In this document: piece after piece, positions 1 through 5,277 of the stretch | Layout: each line of letters begins with the position of its first letter | How positions within the stretch are numbered: position 1 is the first letter of the stretch | DNA from: Betaproteobacteria bacterium | GTDB taxonomy: Bacteria > Pseudomonadota > Gammaproteobacteria > Burkholderiales > Ferrovaceae | Reading direction: 5' to 3' | Length of the DNA: 5,445 bases | NCBI GenBank assembly: GCA_028870615.1 | Contig: JAGWPH010000035.1 | Location: 1 to 5,445 of the forward strand | Program-made: the position numbers and the translations under genes | The notes under the pieces: model-generated | Databases searched by the model: none | What the model was told of the DNA's origin: nothing | The model's input: only the letters and a program-made list of their open reading frames with translations

Positions 1-705
1 GGAGAAATACATCAGCACATTACGGCAGAAGATCACATCCATCGCATTGGTGTTGTTCACGAGCGATGGGTAAGCATCTTCGGCGAGGTTGAGATAGGAA
101 AAAGTCACCATCTTCCGAATCCGCGGCTGGATCTCGAAACGCCCATTTTCCCGCCTCTTGAAATATTGCTCTTTGAGCCATGAGGGCATGTTACGGAAGG
201 ACCATTCCCCATAGACCCCCAGTACCGCTTTGCGCAAAAACTGAGGGTTGATATCCGTTGCCAGGATAGTTACATTCCATTTCTTTAGATCAGGGATCAA
301 TCTGTCCAGGAGCATGGCGATCGAATAGGGCTCCTCACCGGTGCAACAACCAGCGCTCCAGATGCGAAGATGCCTTTCGGTTTCACCACGAGCGCGAACC
401 AGTTCCGGCAAGATCTGCTCTTCGAAAATCTCAAGACTTCGTTTTTCGCGGAAAAAATATGTCTCGCCCACCGTCAGATGGCTGGCAAGCCCCTCAATTT
501 GTGTTCGCGTCAAAGGTGCAGAAAGAAGCCAATCGACGAAGGTCTCCGTTTGCAAATGCCCCGATTCGCGAGAAGCAGCGGCAATGCCACGCTCCAAGTC
601 GCGCCAACGCTCTTTTGGAAAATGAAGTCCAATATGCGATTCAAGGAAATCGCTCAGTTGCGATAGCAGCGCGTCTGACAATGTGATCGGTATACCGATT
701 GGCAT
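1..705 (-). CDS. cheR: CheR-type chemoreceptor glutamate methyltransferase, 3' end cut off by the window
   Basis: This gene encodes an S-adenosylmethionine-dependent methyltransferase that methylates glutamates on chemoreceptors (MCPs) for sensory adaptation in the cytoplasm. The 235 visible residues hold the helical CheR N-domain (about 10-80), the LTVGETYFFRE segment (78-87), the SAM-binding motif WSAGCCTGEEPYSIAM (116-131), LATDIN (148-153) and DVIFCRNVLMYF (223-234). The reading frame is still open at position 1, so the end of the catalytic domain and anything after it are missing. GETYFFRE and YGEWSFR (165-171) resemble CheR proteins that carry C-terminal TPR repeats (WspC/FrzF-like) more than E. 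coli CheR; this comparison is from memory. The ATG at 705 lies 3 nt after the cheW stop, and the purine-rich GGAAAGGGA at the cheW 3' end can act as its ribosome binding site, so the two are co-transcribed and probably coupled. The family is near certain; the TPR extension is inferred. Confidence 0.95.
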   Translation of the reverse strand, partial: MPIGIPITLSDALLSQLSDFLESHIGLHFPKERWRDLERGIAAASRESGHLQTETFVDWLLSAPLTRTQIEGLASHLTVGETYFFREKRSLEIFEEQILPELVRARGETERHLRIWSAGCCTGEEPYSIAMLLDRLIPDLKKWNVTILATDINPQFLRKAVLGVYGEWSFRNMPSWLKEQYFKRRENGRFEIQPRIRKMVTFSYLNLAEDAYPSLVNNTNAMDVIFCRNVLMYFS

Positions 706-708
706 AGG

Positions 709-1167
709 TCATTCCCTTTCCATCGCCAAATCTAGAGACTGCTCTTCCTCTGACGAAAAGAATTTGCCCAGGTCCTGAATAAGAACCAGTCCATCGCTTG
801 TCCTGAGTACGCCATCAAGGTGTTGAACACCATGGAAGATACTGCTGGTGCTCACAATAGCGTCGGCCAAGCGTTCCACCACCCCCAATACAGATTCCGC
901 AATGATGGCGAGACGCCTGGTGCGGGTATGCGCCACCACCAGGCTGTCAGATACTTCCAATGGCCGATTGGCGAGGCCAAATCGTTTGCGAATGCTTACG
1001 ATCGGAACGATTTCACCCTGGATATTGACAACGCCTTCAACTACTGAAGGCGCTCCTGGCAGGGGTACGATCTCGACCATGCGGATGATGCGATCCACCA
1101 CCTCCAGCGGCAAAGCATAAGTCAGCCCGTCAACCGTCAACAGGACAAAACGAATCAAGGTGTCCAT
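709..1167 (-). CDS. cheW: CheW-like chemosensory coupling protein
   Basis: The product is a 152-residue single-domain CheW-like adaptor, the usual family length. CheW bridges chemoreceptors and the CheA kinase in cytoplasmic arrays. Visible features are the N-terminal strand RFVLLTVDGLTYALPLEVV (6-24), the family core PLPGAPSVVEGVVNIQGEIV (36-55) running into PIVSIRKRFGL, and the closing DGLVLIQDLGKFF (125-137). The commonest core reads N-[LI]-R-G-x-[IV]-[VL]-P-[VL]-[IV]-D-L-R; here it reads NIQG...IVSIR, so the usual Arg and Asp are replaced by Gln48-50 region and Ser58. This fits an alternative rather than a flagellar pathway. I chose the ATG at 1167 over the adjacent in-frame TTG at 1170 because GGGGAG sits 6 nt upstream of the ATG but only 3 nt from the TTG. 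It is the first gene of the operon and is followed immediately by cheR. Confidence 0.93.
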   Translation of the reverse strand: MDTLIRFVLLTVDGLTYALPLEVVDRIIRMVEIVPLPGAPSVVEGVVNIQGEIVPIVSIRKRFGLANRPLEVSDSLVVAHTRTRRLAIIAESVLGVVERLADAIVSTSSIFHGVQHLDGVLRTSDGLVLIQDLGKFFSSEEEQSLDLAMERE

Positions 1168-1231
1168 CAAGAGCTCCCCAGATCAATCACCCGCCGAGCA
1201 CCGATCAGAACTTATATACAATCTACACTGT

Positions 1232-1259
1232 TTTATAATGCACTATTTTGATTAGTCTT
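1232..1259 (-). promoter_or_regulatory. Candidate sigma70-like promoter for cheW-cheR
   Basis: On the minus strand TATAAA (1237-1232; 5 of 6 to the -10 consensus) lies 16 nt from AAGACT (1259-1254; 3 of 6 to the -35). It falls in the most AT-rich stretch of the window (18 G/C in the 60 bases 1201-1260). It would give a leader of roughly 57 nt before the cheW ATG. I saw no good sigma28 or sigma54 signature. The match is weak and AT-rich DNA produces such matches by chance. Confidence 0.3.
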
Positions 1260-1365
1260 GCTTCACCAAGATGTTAAGCATTTCCGTACCAATTCCACAG
1301 TTCGTTTTCGCCGTATGGGACCGTAACTTATCGACACATATTGGGCTGAGTGTTGTTTTGCGCTG

Positions 1366-1393
1366 AAATCTGCCCCACTTTAAGGGGTAATTT
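1366..1393. repeat. Imperfect inverted repeat around a 7-nt loop
   Basis: AAATCTGCCCC (1366-1376) is repeated inverted, with a one-base gap, as GGGGTAATTT (1384-1393); the loop is ACTTTAA. Its right arm shares 1389-1393 with the left arm of the next inverted repeat, so the two hairpins could not form together. No T-run follows on either strand, so it is not a standard intrinsic terminator. Its role is unknown. Confidence 0.5.
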
Positions 1394-1421
1394 GCACCGA
1401 ATATCGGAGAGTTTGCAAATT
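1389..1421. repeat. Nested perfect inverted repeat (8 bp + 4 bp)
   Basis: AATTTGCA (1389-1396) pairs exactly with TGCAAATT (1414-1421), and inside it CCGA (1397-1400) pairs with TCGG (1404-1407) around the 3-nt loop ATA. The six bases AGAGTT (1408-1413) would bulge out on one side. The perfect 12 bp of pairing is unlikely to be random in so short a span. It could be a protein-binding site, a remnant of a mobile-element end, or part of an RNA structure downstream of the tRNA. No T-tract is present to support a terminator. Confidence 0.6.
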
Positions 1422-1447
1422 CAACCATTCCACCGCCAAGCGGAGAG

Positions 1448-1465
1448 CCTGGGGAAGAGCCCCGG
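1448..1465 (-). terminator. Possible GC hairpin downstream of tRNA-Ser, without a U-tract
   Basis: On the minus strand, about 10 nt after the encoded CCA of the tRNA, CC+GGGG pairs with CCCC+GG around a CTCTT loop with a single bulged A. The position is right for ending a tRNA transcript or for marking the 3' trailer for processing, but no run of T follows. A second small stem (CCGC/GCGG at 1433-1443) lies next to it. Termination is therefore only a possibility. Confidence 0.3.
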
Positions 1466-1474
1466 ATGCTGATC

Positions 1475-1562
1475 TGGCGGAGACTGTGAGATTCGAACTC
1501 ACGGACGGTCGCCCGTCGGCAGTTTTCAAGACTGCTGGTTTAAACCACTCACCCAAGTCTCC
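1475..1562 (-). tRNA. tRNA-Ser(UGA)
   Basis: This is a complete class II tRNA of 85 nt plus an encoded CCA (1475-1477). Read on the minus strand, the acceptor stem is GGAGACT (1562-1556) with AGTCTCC (1485-1479) and the discriminator base is G at 1478. The anticodon stem is GCAGT/ACTGC (1535-1531 and 1523-1519) around the loop CTTGAAA, giving anticodon TGA at 1528-1526, which reads UCA serine codons. A long variable arm (1518-1503), expected for tRNA-Ser, precedes the T arm GTGAG-TTCGAAT-CTCAC (1502-1486). A TAAAAT box at 1576-1571 could be the -10 element, with a C-rich discriminator, but no good -35 is visible. Its 3' end faces the che genes. The stems, anticodon and CCA together leave little doubt. 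Confidence 0.97.
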
Positions 1563-1611
1563 GAGGGGTGATTTTACACCAATTGGTTTCGGTGCTGCCC
1601 TGAGCGCCCGG

Positions 1612-1645
1612 CACCCCCCCCTTGAAATTCCCTCCCAACCCCCCA
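1612..1645 (-). other. G-rich tract with quadruplex-forming potential (minus strand)
   Basis: The plus strand shows C8 (1614-1621), C3 (1630-1632), C3 (1634-1636) and C6 (1639-1644), so the minus strand carries four G-tracts of at least three with intervening loops of 2, 1 and 8 nt. The last loop is one base over the usual 7-nt rule, though the G8 and G6 runs allow shorter registers. It lies upstream of the tRNA-Ser gene and just before the candidate yccA promoter, on the yccA template strand. Folding and any role are inferred. Confidence 0.5.
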
Positions 1646-1647
1646 AC

Positions 1648-1676
1648 TTGCAACTTAGTGGTCCCTGTCGTAGTCT
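1648..1676 (+). promoter_or_regulatory. Candidate sigma70-like promoter for yccA
   Basis: TTGCAA (1648-1653; 4 of 6 to -35) is followed after exactly 17 nt by TAGTCT (1671-1676; 3 of 6 to -10). It would give a leader of about 46 nt containing the GCAATTGC palindrome (1694-1701). The spacing is ideal but the -10 is poor, so this is a tentative call. Confidence 0.3.
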
Positions 1677-1714
1677 TACACCCGTCAGTTGCCGCAATTG
1701 CGCGGTTATTAATT

Positions 1715-1720
1715 GAGGAG
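1715..1720 (+). promoter_or_regulatory. Ribosome binding site of yccA
   Basis: GAGGAG ends 9 nt before the ATG at 1730. It decides the start: the open frame continues upstream to an ATG at 1622, but that codon sits inside the C-rich tract without a ribosome binding site, and the 36 extra residues do not resemble the family. Confidence 0.8.
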
Positions 1721-1729
1721 TTCCTTGAT

Positions 1730-2419
1730 ATGCCACAAGAATTTAACACCTATACCCAGACTGGTGCGATCGATACGGTACAGCACCGTGTGCTCCGCAA
1801 CACCTACTGGCTGCTGGGGCTGTCCCTTATCCCCACCGCAATTGGTGCTCTGGTTGGCATCAATCTGAGCTTTGCCTTCATGGCAGCCAGCCCGATCCTG
1901 TCCAGCCTGTTGTTCCTGGGAGCCATCTACGGGTTATTTTTTGCCATCGAGGCCAACAAACACAGCACAACCGGGGTTTACCTGCTGTTGCTGCTCACCT
2001 TTATCCTGGGCGTCATGCTGGGACCGTTGCTGCAATTTACCCTGGCCTTCCGTAATGGGGCCCAGCTGATTTCGTTGGCTGCTGGCGGAACTGCCGTGGT
2101 GTTTTTCAGCCTGGCCGGCATCGCCAGCTCAACCAAACGCAATTTCAGCGGTATGGCCAACTTTTTGATGATAGGCGCCATCGTCCTGATGGTTGCCGTG
2201 GTGGCCAATATTTTCCTGCAGTTGCCCGTGATGCAGCTGGTGCTCTGTGCCGGGTTCATGCTGTTTTCATCGCTGATGATTTTGTTCAGTGTCAGCCAGA
2301 TCGTGCATGGTGGTGAAACCAATTACATCACCGCCACCCTCACTCTGTACATGAGCATCTACAATATCTTCATCAGCTTGCTGCAATTGCTGGGAGCCTT
2401 TGGCGGCGAACGCCGCTAA
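1730..2419 (+). CDS. yccA: YccA-like Bax inhibitor-1 (BI-1/TMBIM) family inner-membrane protein
   Basis: The 229-residue product is close in length to E. coli YccA (219) and shares its landmarks: VLRNTYWLL (21-29), GGTAVVFF (119-126), VANIFLQLP (158-166) and [20 protein letters not shown] (193-212). E. coli YccA binds the membrane protease FtsH and modulates its degradation of membrane proteins such as unassembled SecY; that role is inferred here by homology. About seven hydrophobic helices are visible (roughly 26-48, 53-72, 82-104, 112-132, 142-164, 167-188, 203-224), with a charged, signal-less N-terminus. The acidic residue that family members carry at the end of helix 6 (FDT in BI-1 proteins, FET in E. 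coli YccA, from memory) is Ser187 here. The gene stands alone on its strand; its TAA shares bases with the stop of the convergent rlmD. Family assignment is secure, and the detailed function less so. Confidence 0.94.
   Translation: MPQEFNTYTQTGAIDTVQHRVLRNTYWLLGLSLIPTAIGALVGINLSFAFMAASPILSSLLFLGAIYGLFFAIEANKHSTTGVYLLLLLTFILGVMLGPLLQFTLAFRNGAQLISLAAGGTAVVFFSLAGIASSTKRNFSGMANFLMIGAIVLMVAVVANIFLQLPVMQLVLCAGFMLFSSLMILFSVSQIVHGGETNYITATLTLYMSIYNIFISLLQLLGAFGGERR
2403..2416. other. Perfect palindrome at the yccA/rlmD convergent junction
   Basis: GCGGCGAACGCCGC forms a GC-rich stem of 5-6 bp directly before the overlapping stop codons, inside the last codons of yccA. It could slow or end transcription from both sides, but neither strand has a T-run after it, so it is not a canonical terminator. 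No other terminator-like element separates the two convergent genes. The encoded Gly-Gly-Glu-Arg-Arg tail could also produce it by codon choice alone. Confidence 0.4.
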
Positions 2420-3729
2420 CCTGATCCGCGCTCGAATAGGGCGATGGATTCCACGTGGGCCGTATGGGGGAACATGTTCGCTACCCCTGCGGCCCGCAAC
2501 CGGTATCCCTGTTGATGTACCAGGATCTGTGCGTCCCGGGCCAGGGTGGCCGGGCTGCACGAGACATACACGATACGTTCCGGGGACATCCGCCCCAGTG
2601 ATTTGACGACTTCCACCGCGCCGTCCCGGGGGGGGTCAATCAATAGTTTATCTACGGGTCCCAACACTGCAAGACTCTCTTCCGTAGCCGCAAACAGGTT
2701 GGACACAAGAAAGGTGGTATTGCCGGACAGACCGTTGCGGGCTGCATTTTGTTTGGCGCGTTCCACCAAGGGGAGACTGCCCTCCACCCCGGTGACCTGG
2801 GCGCCACTACGTGCCAGGGCTAAAGTGAAATTGCCAAGCCCGCAGAACAGGTCGGCGACGCGCTCCCCCGGTTGTGGATCAAGCATGCGCACGGCGCGCC
2901 CTACCAGGACCCGGTTGACTGCGGTATTGACCTGGGTAAATTCCGTGGGGCCAAACGGTATTACCACTCCAAATTCCGGCAGGGTATAGCTCAGTTCGGG
3001 AGCTTCCGGCGGGTGAAAAGGCTTTACCGAATCGGGGCCTTTGGGCTGAAACCAGATCTGCACCTGCCACTGCTCGGCAAAGGCCCGAATTTTTGCCTCA
3101 TCCTCGAGGCTTGGGGGCTCTAGCACCCGAAACACCAGGACTGTCACAAATTCGCCCACTGCCACTTCGACCTGTGGCAGGCGATCACGAATCGACAGGG
3201 CCATCACCAGGGTGCGCAGGGGGATGATCAAAGCTGAGACATGAGGAGGAAGGATTTCGCAACGGGACATGTCCGCTACAAAACTGGAAGCCTTTTCGTG
3301 AAATCCCACCAGTACCCCGCCCTTCTTGACCACCAGGCGCACTGACAATCGCGCCCGCTGGCGGTAGCCCCAGGCCGGTCCTTGAATGGTTGGGAGCAAG
3401 GCTTCCGGTTTGACGCGTCCGATGCGCGCCAGATTGTCTTCCAGGATTCGCTGCTTGAAGGCGATCTGGGCGGCTGGATCGGCATGCTGCATATTGCACC
3501 CGCCGCACACGCCAAAGTGCTGGCAGCGCGGCACCACGCGACTGGGGCCGGGGTGCAGCACCGCAAGCGTCATGGCCTGATCAAACTGGGTTTTACGGCG
3601 GGTGATCCTGGCCCGCACGGTTTCGCCGGGCAACGCCCCTTCCACAAATACCACCTTGCCTTCCTGGCGCGCAATGCCATGGGCTTCATGATCGAGCGAC
3701 TCGATCTGCAGCGTCCAGTCATCCGTCAC
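2416..3729 (-). CDS. rlmD: 23S rRNA (uracil(1939)-C(5))-methyltransferase RlmD
   Basis: RlmD (RumA) uses SAM to make 5-methyluridine at position 1939 of 23S rRNA. The 437-residue product matches the usual length (E. coli 433). It has an N-terminal TRAM-like RNA-binding domain (about 5-58, with GxGIAR-like [20 protein letters not shown]), and cysteines 69, 75, 78 and 157 arranged as the family's 4Fe-4S ligands (C-x5-C-x2-C, then SRCEIL). The SAM motif is [15 protein letters not shown] (292-306), followed by DPPRDGA (365-371), the catalytic nucleophile Cys391 in YVSCSP, and HVES (425-428) carrying the catalytic-base Glu427. No key residue is missing. Translation starts at a GTG (3729) that overlaps the stop of the upstream Nudix gene as GTGA; no strong ribosome binding site is visible, so coupling to Nudix translation is likely. 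A nearby ATG at 3722 is out of frame. Its TAG interlocks with the yccA TAA. Confidence 0.97.
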   Translation of the reverse strand: MTDDWTLQIESLDHEAHGIARQEGKVVFVEGALPGETVRARITRRKTQFDQAMTLAVLHPGPSRVVPRCQHFGVCGGCNMQHADPAAQIAFKQRILEDNLARIGRVKPEALLPTIQGPAWGYRQRARLSVRLVVKKGGVLVGFHEKASSFVADMSRCEILPPHVSALIIPLRTLVMALSIRDRLPQVEVAVGEFVTVLVFRVLEPPSLEDEAKIRAFAEQWQVQIWFQPKGPDSVKPFHPPEAPELSYTLPEFGVVIPFGPTEFTQVNTAVNRVLVGRAVRMLDPQPGERVADLFCGLGNFTLALARSGAQVTGVEGSLPLVERAKQNAARNGLSGNTTFLVSNLFAATEESLAVLGPVDKLLIDPPRDGAVEVVKSLGRMSPERIVYVSCSPATLARDAQILVHQQGYRLRAAGVANMFPHTAHVESIALFERGSG

Positions 3730-4265
3730 GACGACAAAGCCCCAAGATCAATGATGTGCAAGCCCTGCAGGCCGCGCTTCCGGTCCTCCAGATAATGGCG
3801 CAAGGTGTGAATCACCGTACGAAAGGCCAGCGCGTCCCAGGGGATGTCGGCTTCGTCAAACAGCTGAACAGCGCTGCTCTCTGAGGTAGACCCGTGACCA
3901 CCATCCAGCATGCGACCGCGGAACATCAGATGGACCTGATTGATGTTGGGAATACTGATGATTGAAATCAATTCTGCGATTTCTACCCGAGACCGCGCCT
4001 CCTCGAGCGTTTCGCGCGCGGCCCCCTCACGGGCGGTCTCGCCGTTTTCCATGAATCCGGCAGGCATGGTCCAATACCCCAGGCGCGGCTCGATGGCCCG
4101 GCGGCACAATAAAACCTGCCCCTGCCACTCGGGGACACAGCCCACCACCACTTTGGGATTGGAATAATGAATGGCCGCGCACTTGGAGCAAACGTGGCGC
4201 GGCAGGTTGTCGCCCTCGGGGACAAGCAGCGCCACCGGGGCGCCGCAGTCTGAGCAGAATTTCAT
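3726..4265 (-). CDS. Zinc-ribbon Nudix hydrolase
   Basis: The 179-residue product should hydrolyse a nucleoside diphosphate linked to another moiety (NDP-X) using Mg2+ or Mn2+; the substrate cannot be read from the sequence. It starts with a zinc ribbon formed by Cys4, Cys7, Cys26 and Cys29 (FCSDCG...HVCSKC), then a Nudix fold. The Nudix box begins at Gly70 ([20 protein letters not shown], 70-89), with Glu76 and the metal-binding REtxEE at 84-89 intact. The usual Gly two residues after EE is Arg91, a deviation I recall as tolerated in this COG1051-like group. It is the promoter-proximal gene of a two-gene operon with rlmD and overlaps its GTG start by 4 nt. The ATG at 4265 has only a distant AGGG (10 nt away), and the leader carries a T7 run. 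NudC-like NADH pyrophosphatase is an alternative (also zinc-ribbon plus Nudix), but the protein is much shorter and lacks an obvious SQPWPFPxS motif. Confidence 0.92.
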   Translation of the reverse strand: MKFCSDCGAPVALLVPEGDNLPRHVCSKCAAIHYSNPKVVVGCVPEWQGQVLLCRRAIEPRLGYWTMPAGFMENGETAREGAARETLEEARSRVEIAELISIISIPNINQVHLMFRGRMLDGGHGSTSESSAVQLFDEADIPWDALAFRTVIHTLRHYLEDRKRGLQGLHIIDLGALSS

Positions 4266-4323
4266 GAAGGCCGAACCCTGTAAAAAAATGATAAAATGGC
4301 GGGCTGAACTGGGATTTTAAACC
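4266..4323. promoter_or_regulatory. Divergent intergenic promoter region (Nudix-rlmD / propeller-deacetylase)
   Basis: Only 58 bp separate the two divergent start codons, so both operons must be driven from here or from inside the opposite gene. It is AT-rich in the middle: A7 (4282-4288), TAAAAT (4292-4297, plus strand) and TATCAT (minus strand, overlapping it) could be -10 elements, but I found no good -35 at the proper distance for either. GGGA (4311-4314) is a weak ribosome binding site 9 nt before the propeller ATG. Confidence 0.4.
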
Positions 4324-5277
4324 ATGCGCCGGCATTTGATCTGGATTGCAGTATTTTTATTGGCTCACAGCGCCGCTGTCCAGGCCGAGGTGGTGATCGT
4401 GCTCGATTCCGGCGATGGCACCATCACCCGCATCAACCGCAGCACCTATCAACCCATCGACCGGTTTTTTGTGGGGCGTGAGCCGCACCACCTGATGAGC
4501 CTGCCGGACAACAGCGCACTCATCGTCGCCAATGCCGTGAGCAACGATCTGGTCTTTCTCAACCCAATCACCGGGGACATCATCAACCGCATCCCCCGGA
4601 TCAGCGATCCTTACCAAATCGCTTTCAGTCCGGACAAGCGCTGGTTTGTCTCCAATTCGCTCCGGCTCGATCGCGTGGATGTGTACGAGGCAAAGGATTT
4701 TCTATTGGTCAAACGGTTTGACCTGCCGGCCATGCCAAGCCATCTTGCTTTCAACCAGGACAGCAGCCTGGTATTTGTGACCTTGCAAGGCAGCGACCAA
4801 CTGGCCGCCATTGACCTCAAGTCGCTGCAGGTTAAATGGATTATCCCCATTGGCAAAGCTCCTGCGGGGGTTATCATGACGCCGGACAACCGCTACCTGC
4901 TGGTTGGCATCATGGGGCTGGACGAGGTGGCTGTGGTGGACTGGAAAACCGCCACCATCGTCAAGCATATTCATGCCGGCAGGGGTACCCATAACTTCAC
5001 CCCCCTCGGCGATGGACGCAGGGTTTTAGTCACCAACCGGGCCGAGGATACTGTTTCCATTGTGGACACCCAAACCCTGACCATCGAAAAAACCTTTGCC
5101 GTCCCGGGCGGACCCGACTGCATGGAGTTATCCGCTGATGGCAAGGAACTGTGGATTACCTCACGCTGGTTAAGACAGGTCACCGTCATGGACATGACCA
5201 CCTTCAAGGTGGCGCGGACCATCCCCGTGGGACGGTCGCCTCACGGCATTTTCTTTGCGAGTCACGCCGCGCGCTGA
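4324..5277 (+). CDS. Exported YVTN-family beta-propeller repeat protein
   Basis: The 317-residue product begins with a Sec signal peptide (MRR, hydrophobic core 5-15, likely cut after VQA21) and should be periplasmic or secreted. The mature part is made of about 42-residue repeats of the YVTN / cytochrome d1-like propeller type. Each has a G-x-x-P-H-like turn and a PD-x-(R/S)-x-L-x-V-(T/S)-N-like strand, seen at about 51-70, 94-111, 136-153, 178-195, 219-238, 261-280 and 303-312. Seven starts fit a single seven-bladed propeller closed by the C-terminal VGRSPHGIFFA. There is no CxxCH haem motif and only one cysteine (266), so despite the resemblance to the d1 domain no haem role is suggested. 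The TGA shares its last base with the ATG of the following deacetylase-like gene, indicating co-translation. Such propellers usually bind proteins or ligands; the partner is unknown. Confidence 0.88.
   Translation: MRRHLIWIAVFLLAHSAAVQAEVVIVLDSGDGTITRINRSTYQPIDRFFVGREPHHLMSLPDNSALIVANAVSNDLVFLNPITGDIINRIPRISDPYQIAFSPDKRWFVSNSLRLDRVDVYEAKDFLLVKRFDLPAMPSHLAFNQDSSLVFVTLQGSDQLAAIDLKSLQVKWIIPIGKAPAGVIMTPDNRYLLVGIMGLDEVAVVDWKTATIVKHIHAGRGTHNFTPLGDGRRVLVTNRAEDTVSIVDTQTLTIEKTFAVPGGPDCMELSADGKELWITSRWLRQVTVMDMTTFKVARTIPVGRSPHGIFFASHAAR

Larger units (their letters stand above)
1168..1474. other. 307-bp spacer between cheW and tRNA-Ser without a recognisable gene
   Basis: No convincing coding sequence is present on either strand: the frames that cross it have no ribosome binding site or family features, or run through the tRNA. 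The cheW-proximal part (about 1200-1260) is strongly AT-rich and holds the putative promoter. The part from about 1366 to 1465 is a chain of short inverted repeats, listed separately. The minus-strand stretch around 1322-1342 (TGTGTCGATAAGTTACGG) and the paired GGGGYA-ATTT elements at 1366-1393 give a general impression of a decayed insertion-sequence end, but no transposase or complete terminal repeats are visible. Confidence 0.6.

Noticed and set aside
341..686. Plus-strand open frames of 75-98 codons within the left 700 bases
   Set aside because: They are antisense to an unambiguous cheR, overlap one another in different frames and have no recognisable domain.
1168..1170. TTG start for cheW one codon upstream
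   Set aside because: Spacing from GGGGAG is only 3 nt, while the adjacent ATG at 1167 has a suitable 6 nt and is the stronger codon.
1366..1465. CRISPR array in the repeat-rich spacer
   Set aside because: The repeats are short, inverted rather than direct, and differ in sequence; the 6-7 nt CGGAGAG copies are far too short.
1622..1729. Upstream extension of yccA from an ATG at 1622
   Set aside because: The 36 added residues are Pro-rich, encoded partly by the C-rich tract, lack a ribosome binding site and do not match YccA; GAGGAG before 1730 fixes the start.
1380..1736. Minus-strand open frame of 118 codons
   Set aside because: It runs straight through the complete tRNA-Ser gene and the C-rich tract and has no protein-family features.
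2546..3123. Plus-strand open frames opposite rlmD
   Set aside because: They lie wholly inside rlmD, whose catalytic and Fe-S motifs are intact; the codon pattern follows the minus strand.
3720..3722. ATG near the start of rlmD on the minus strand
   Set aside because: It is out of frame with the RlmD protein; the in-frame start is the GTG at 3729.
4324..5277. Cytochrome d1 / haem role for the propeller protein
   Set aside because: The repeats resemble d1-type blades, but there is no CxxCH motif and no obvious haem ligand pattern, so only the fold is claimed.
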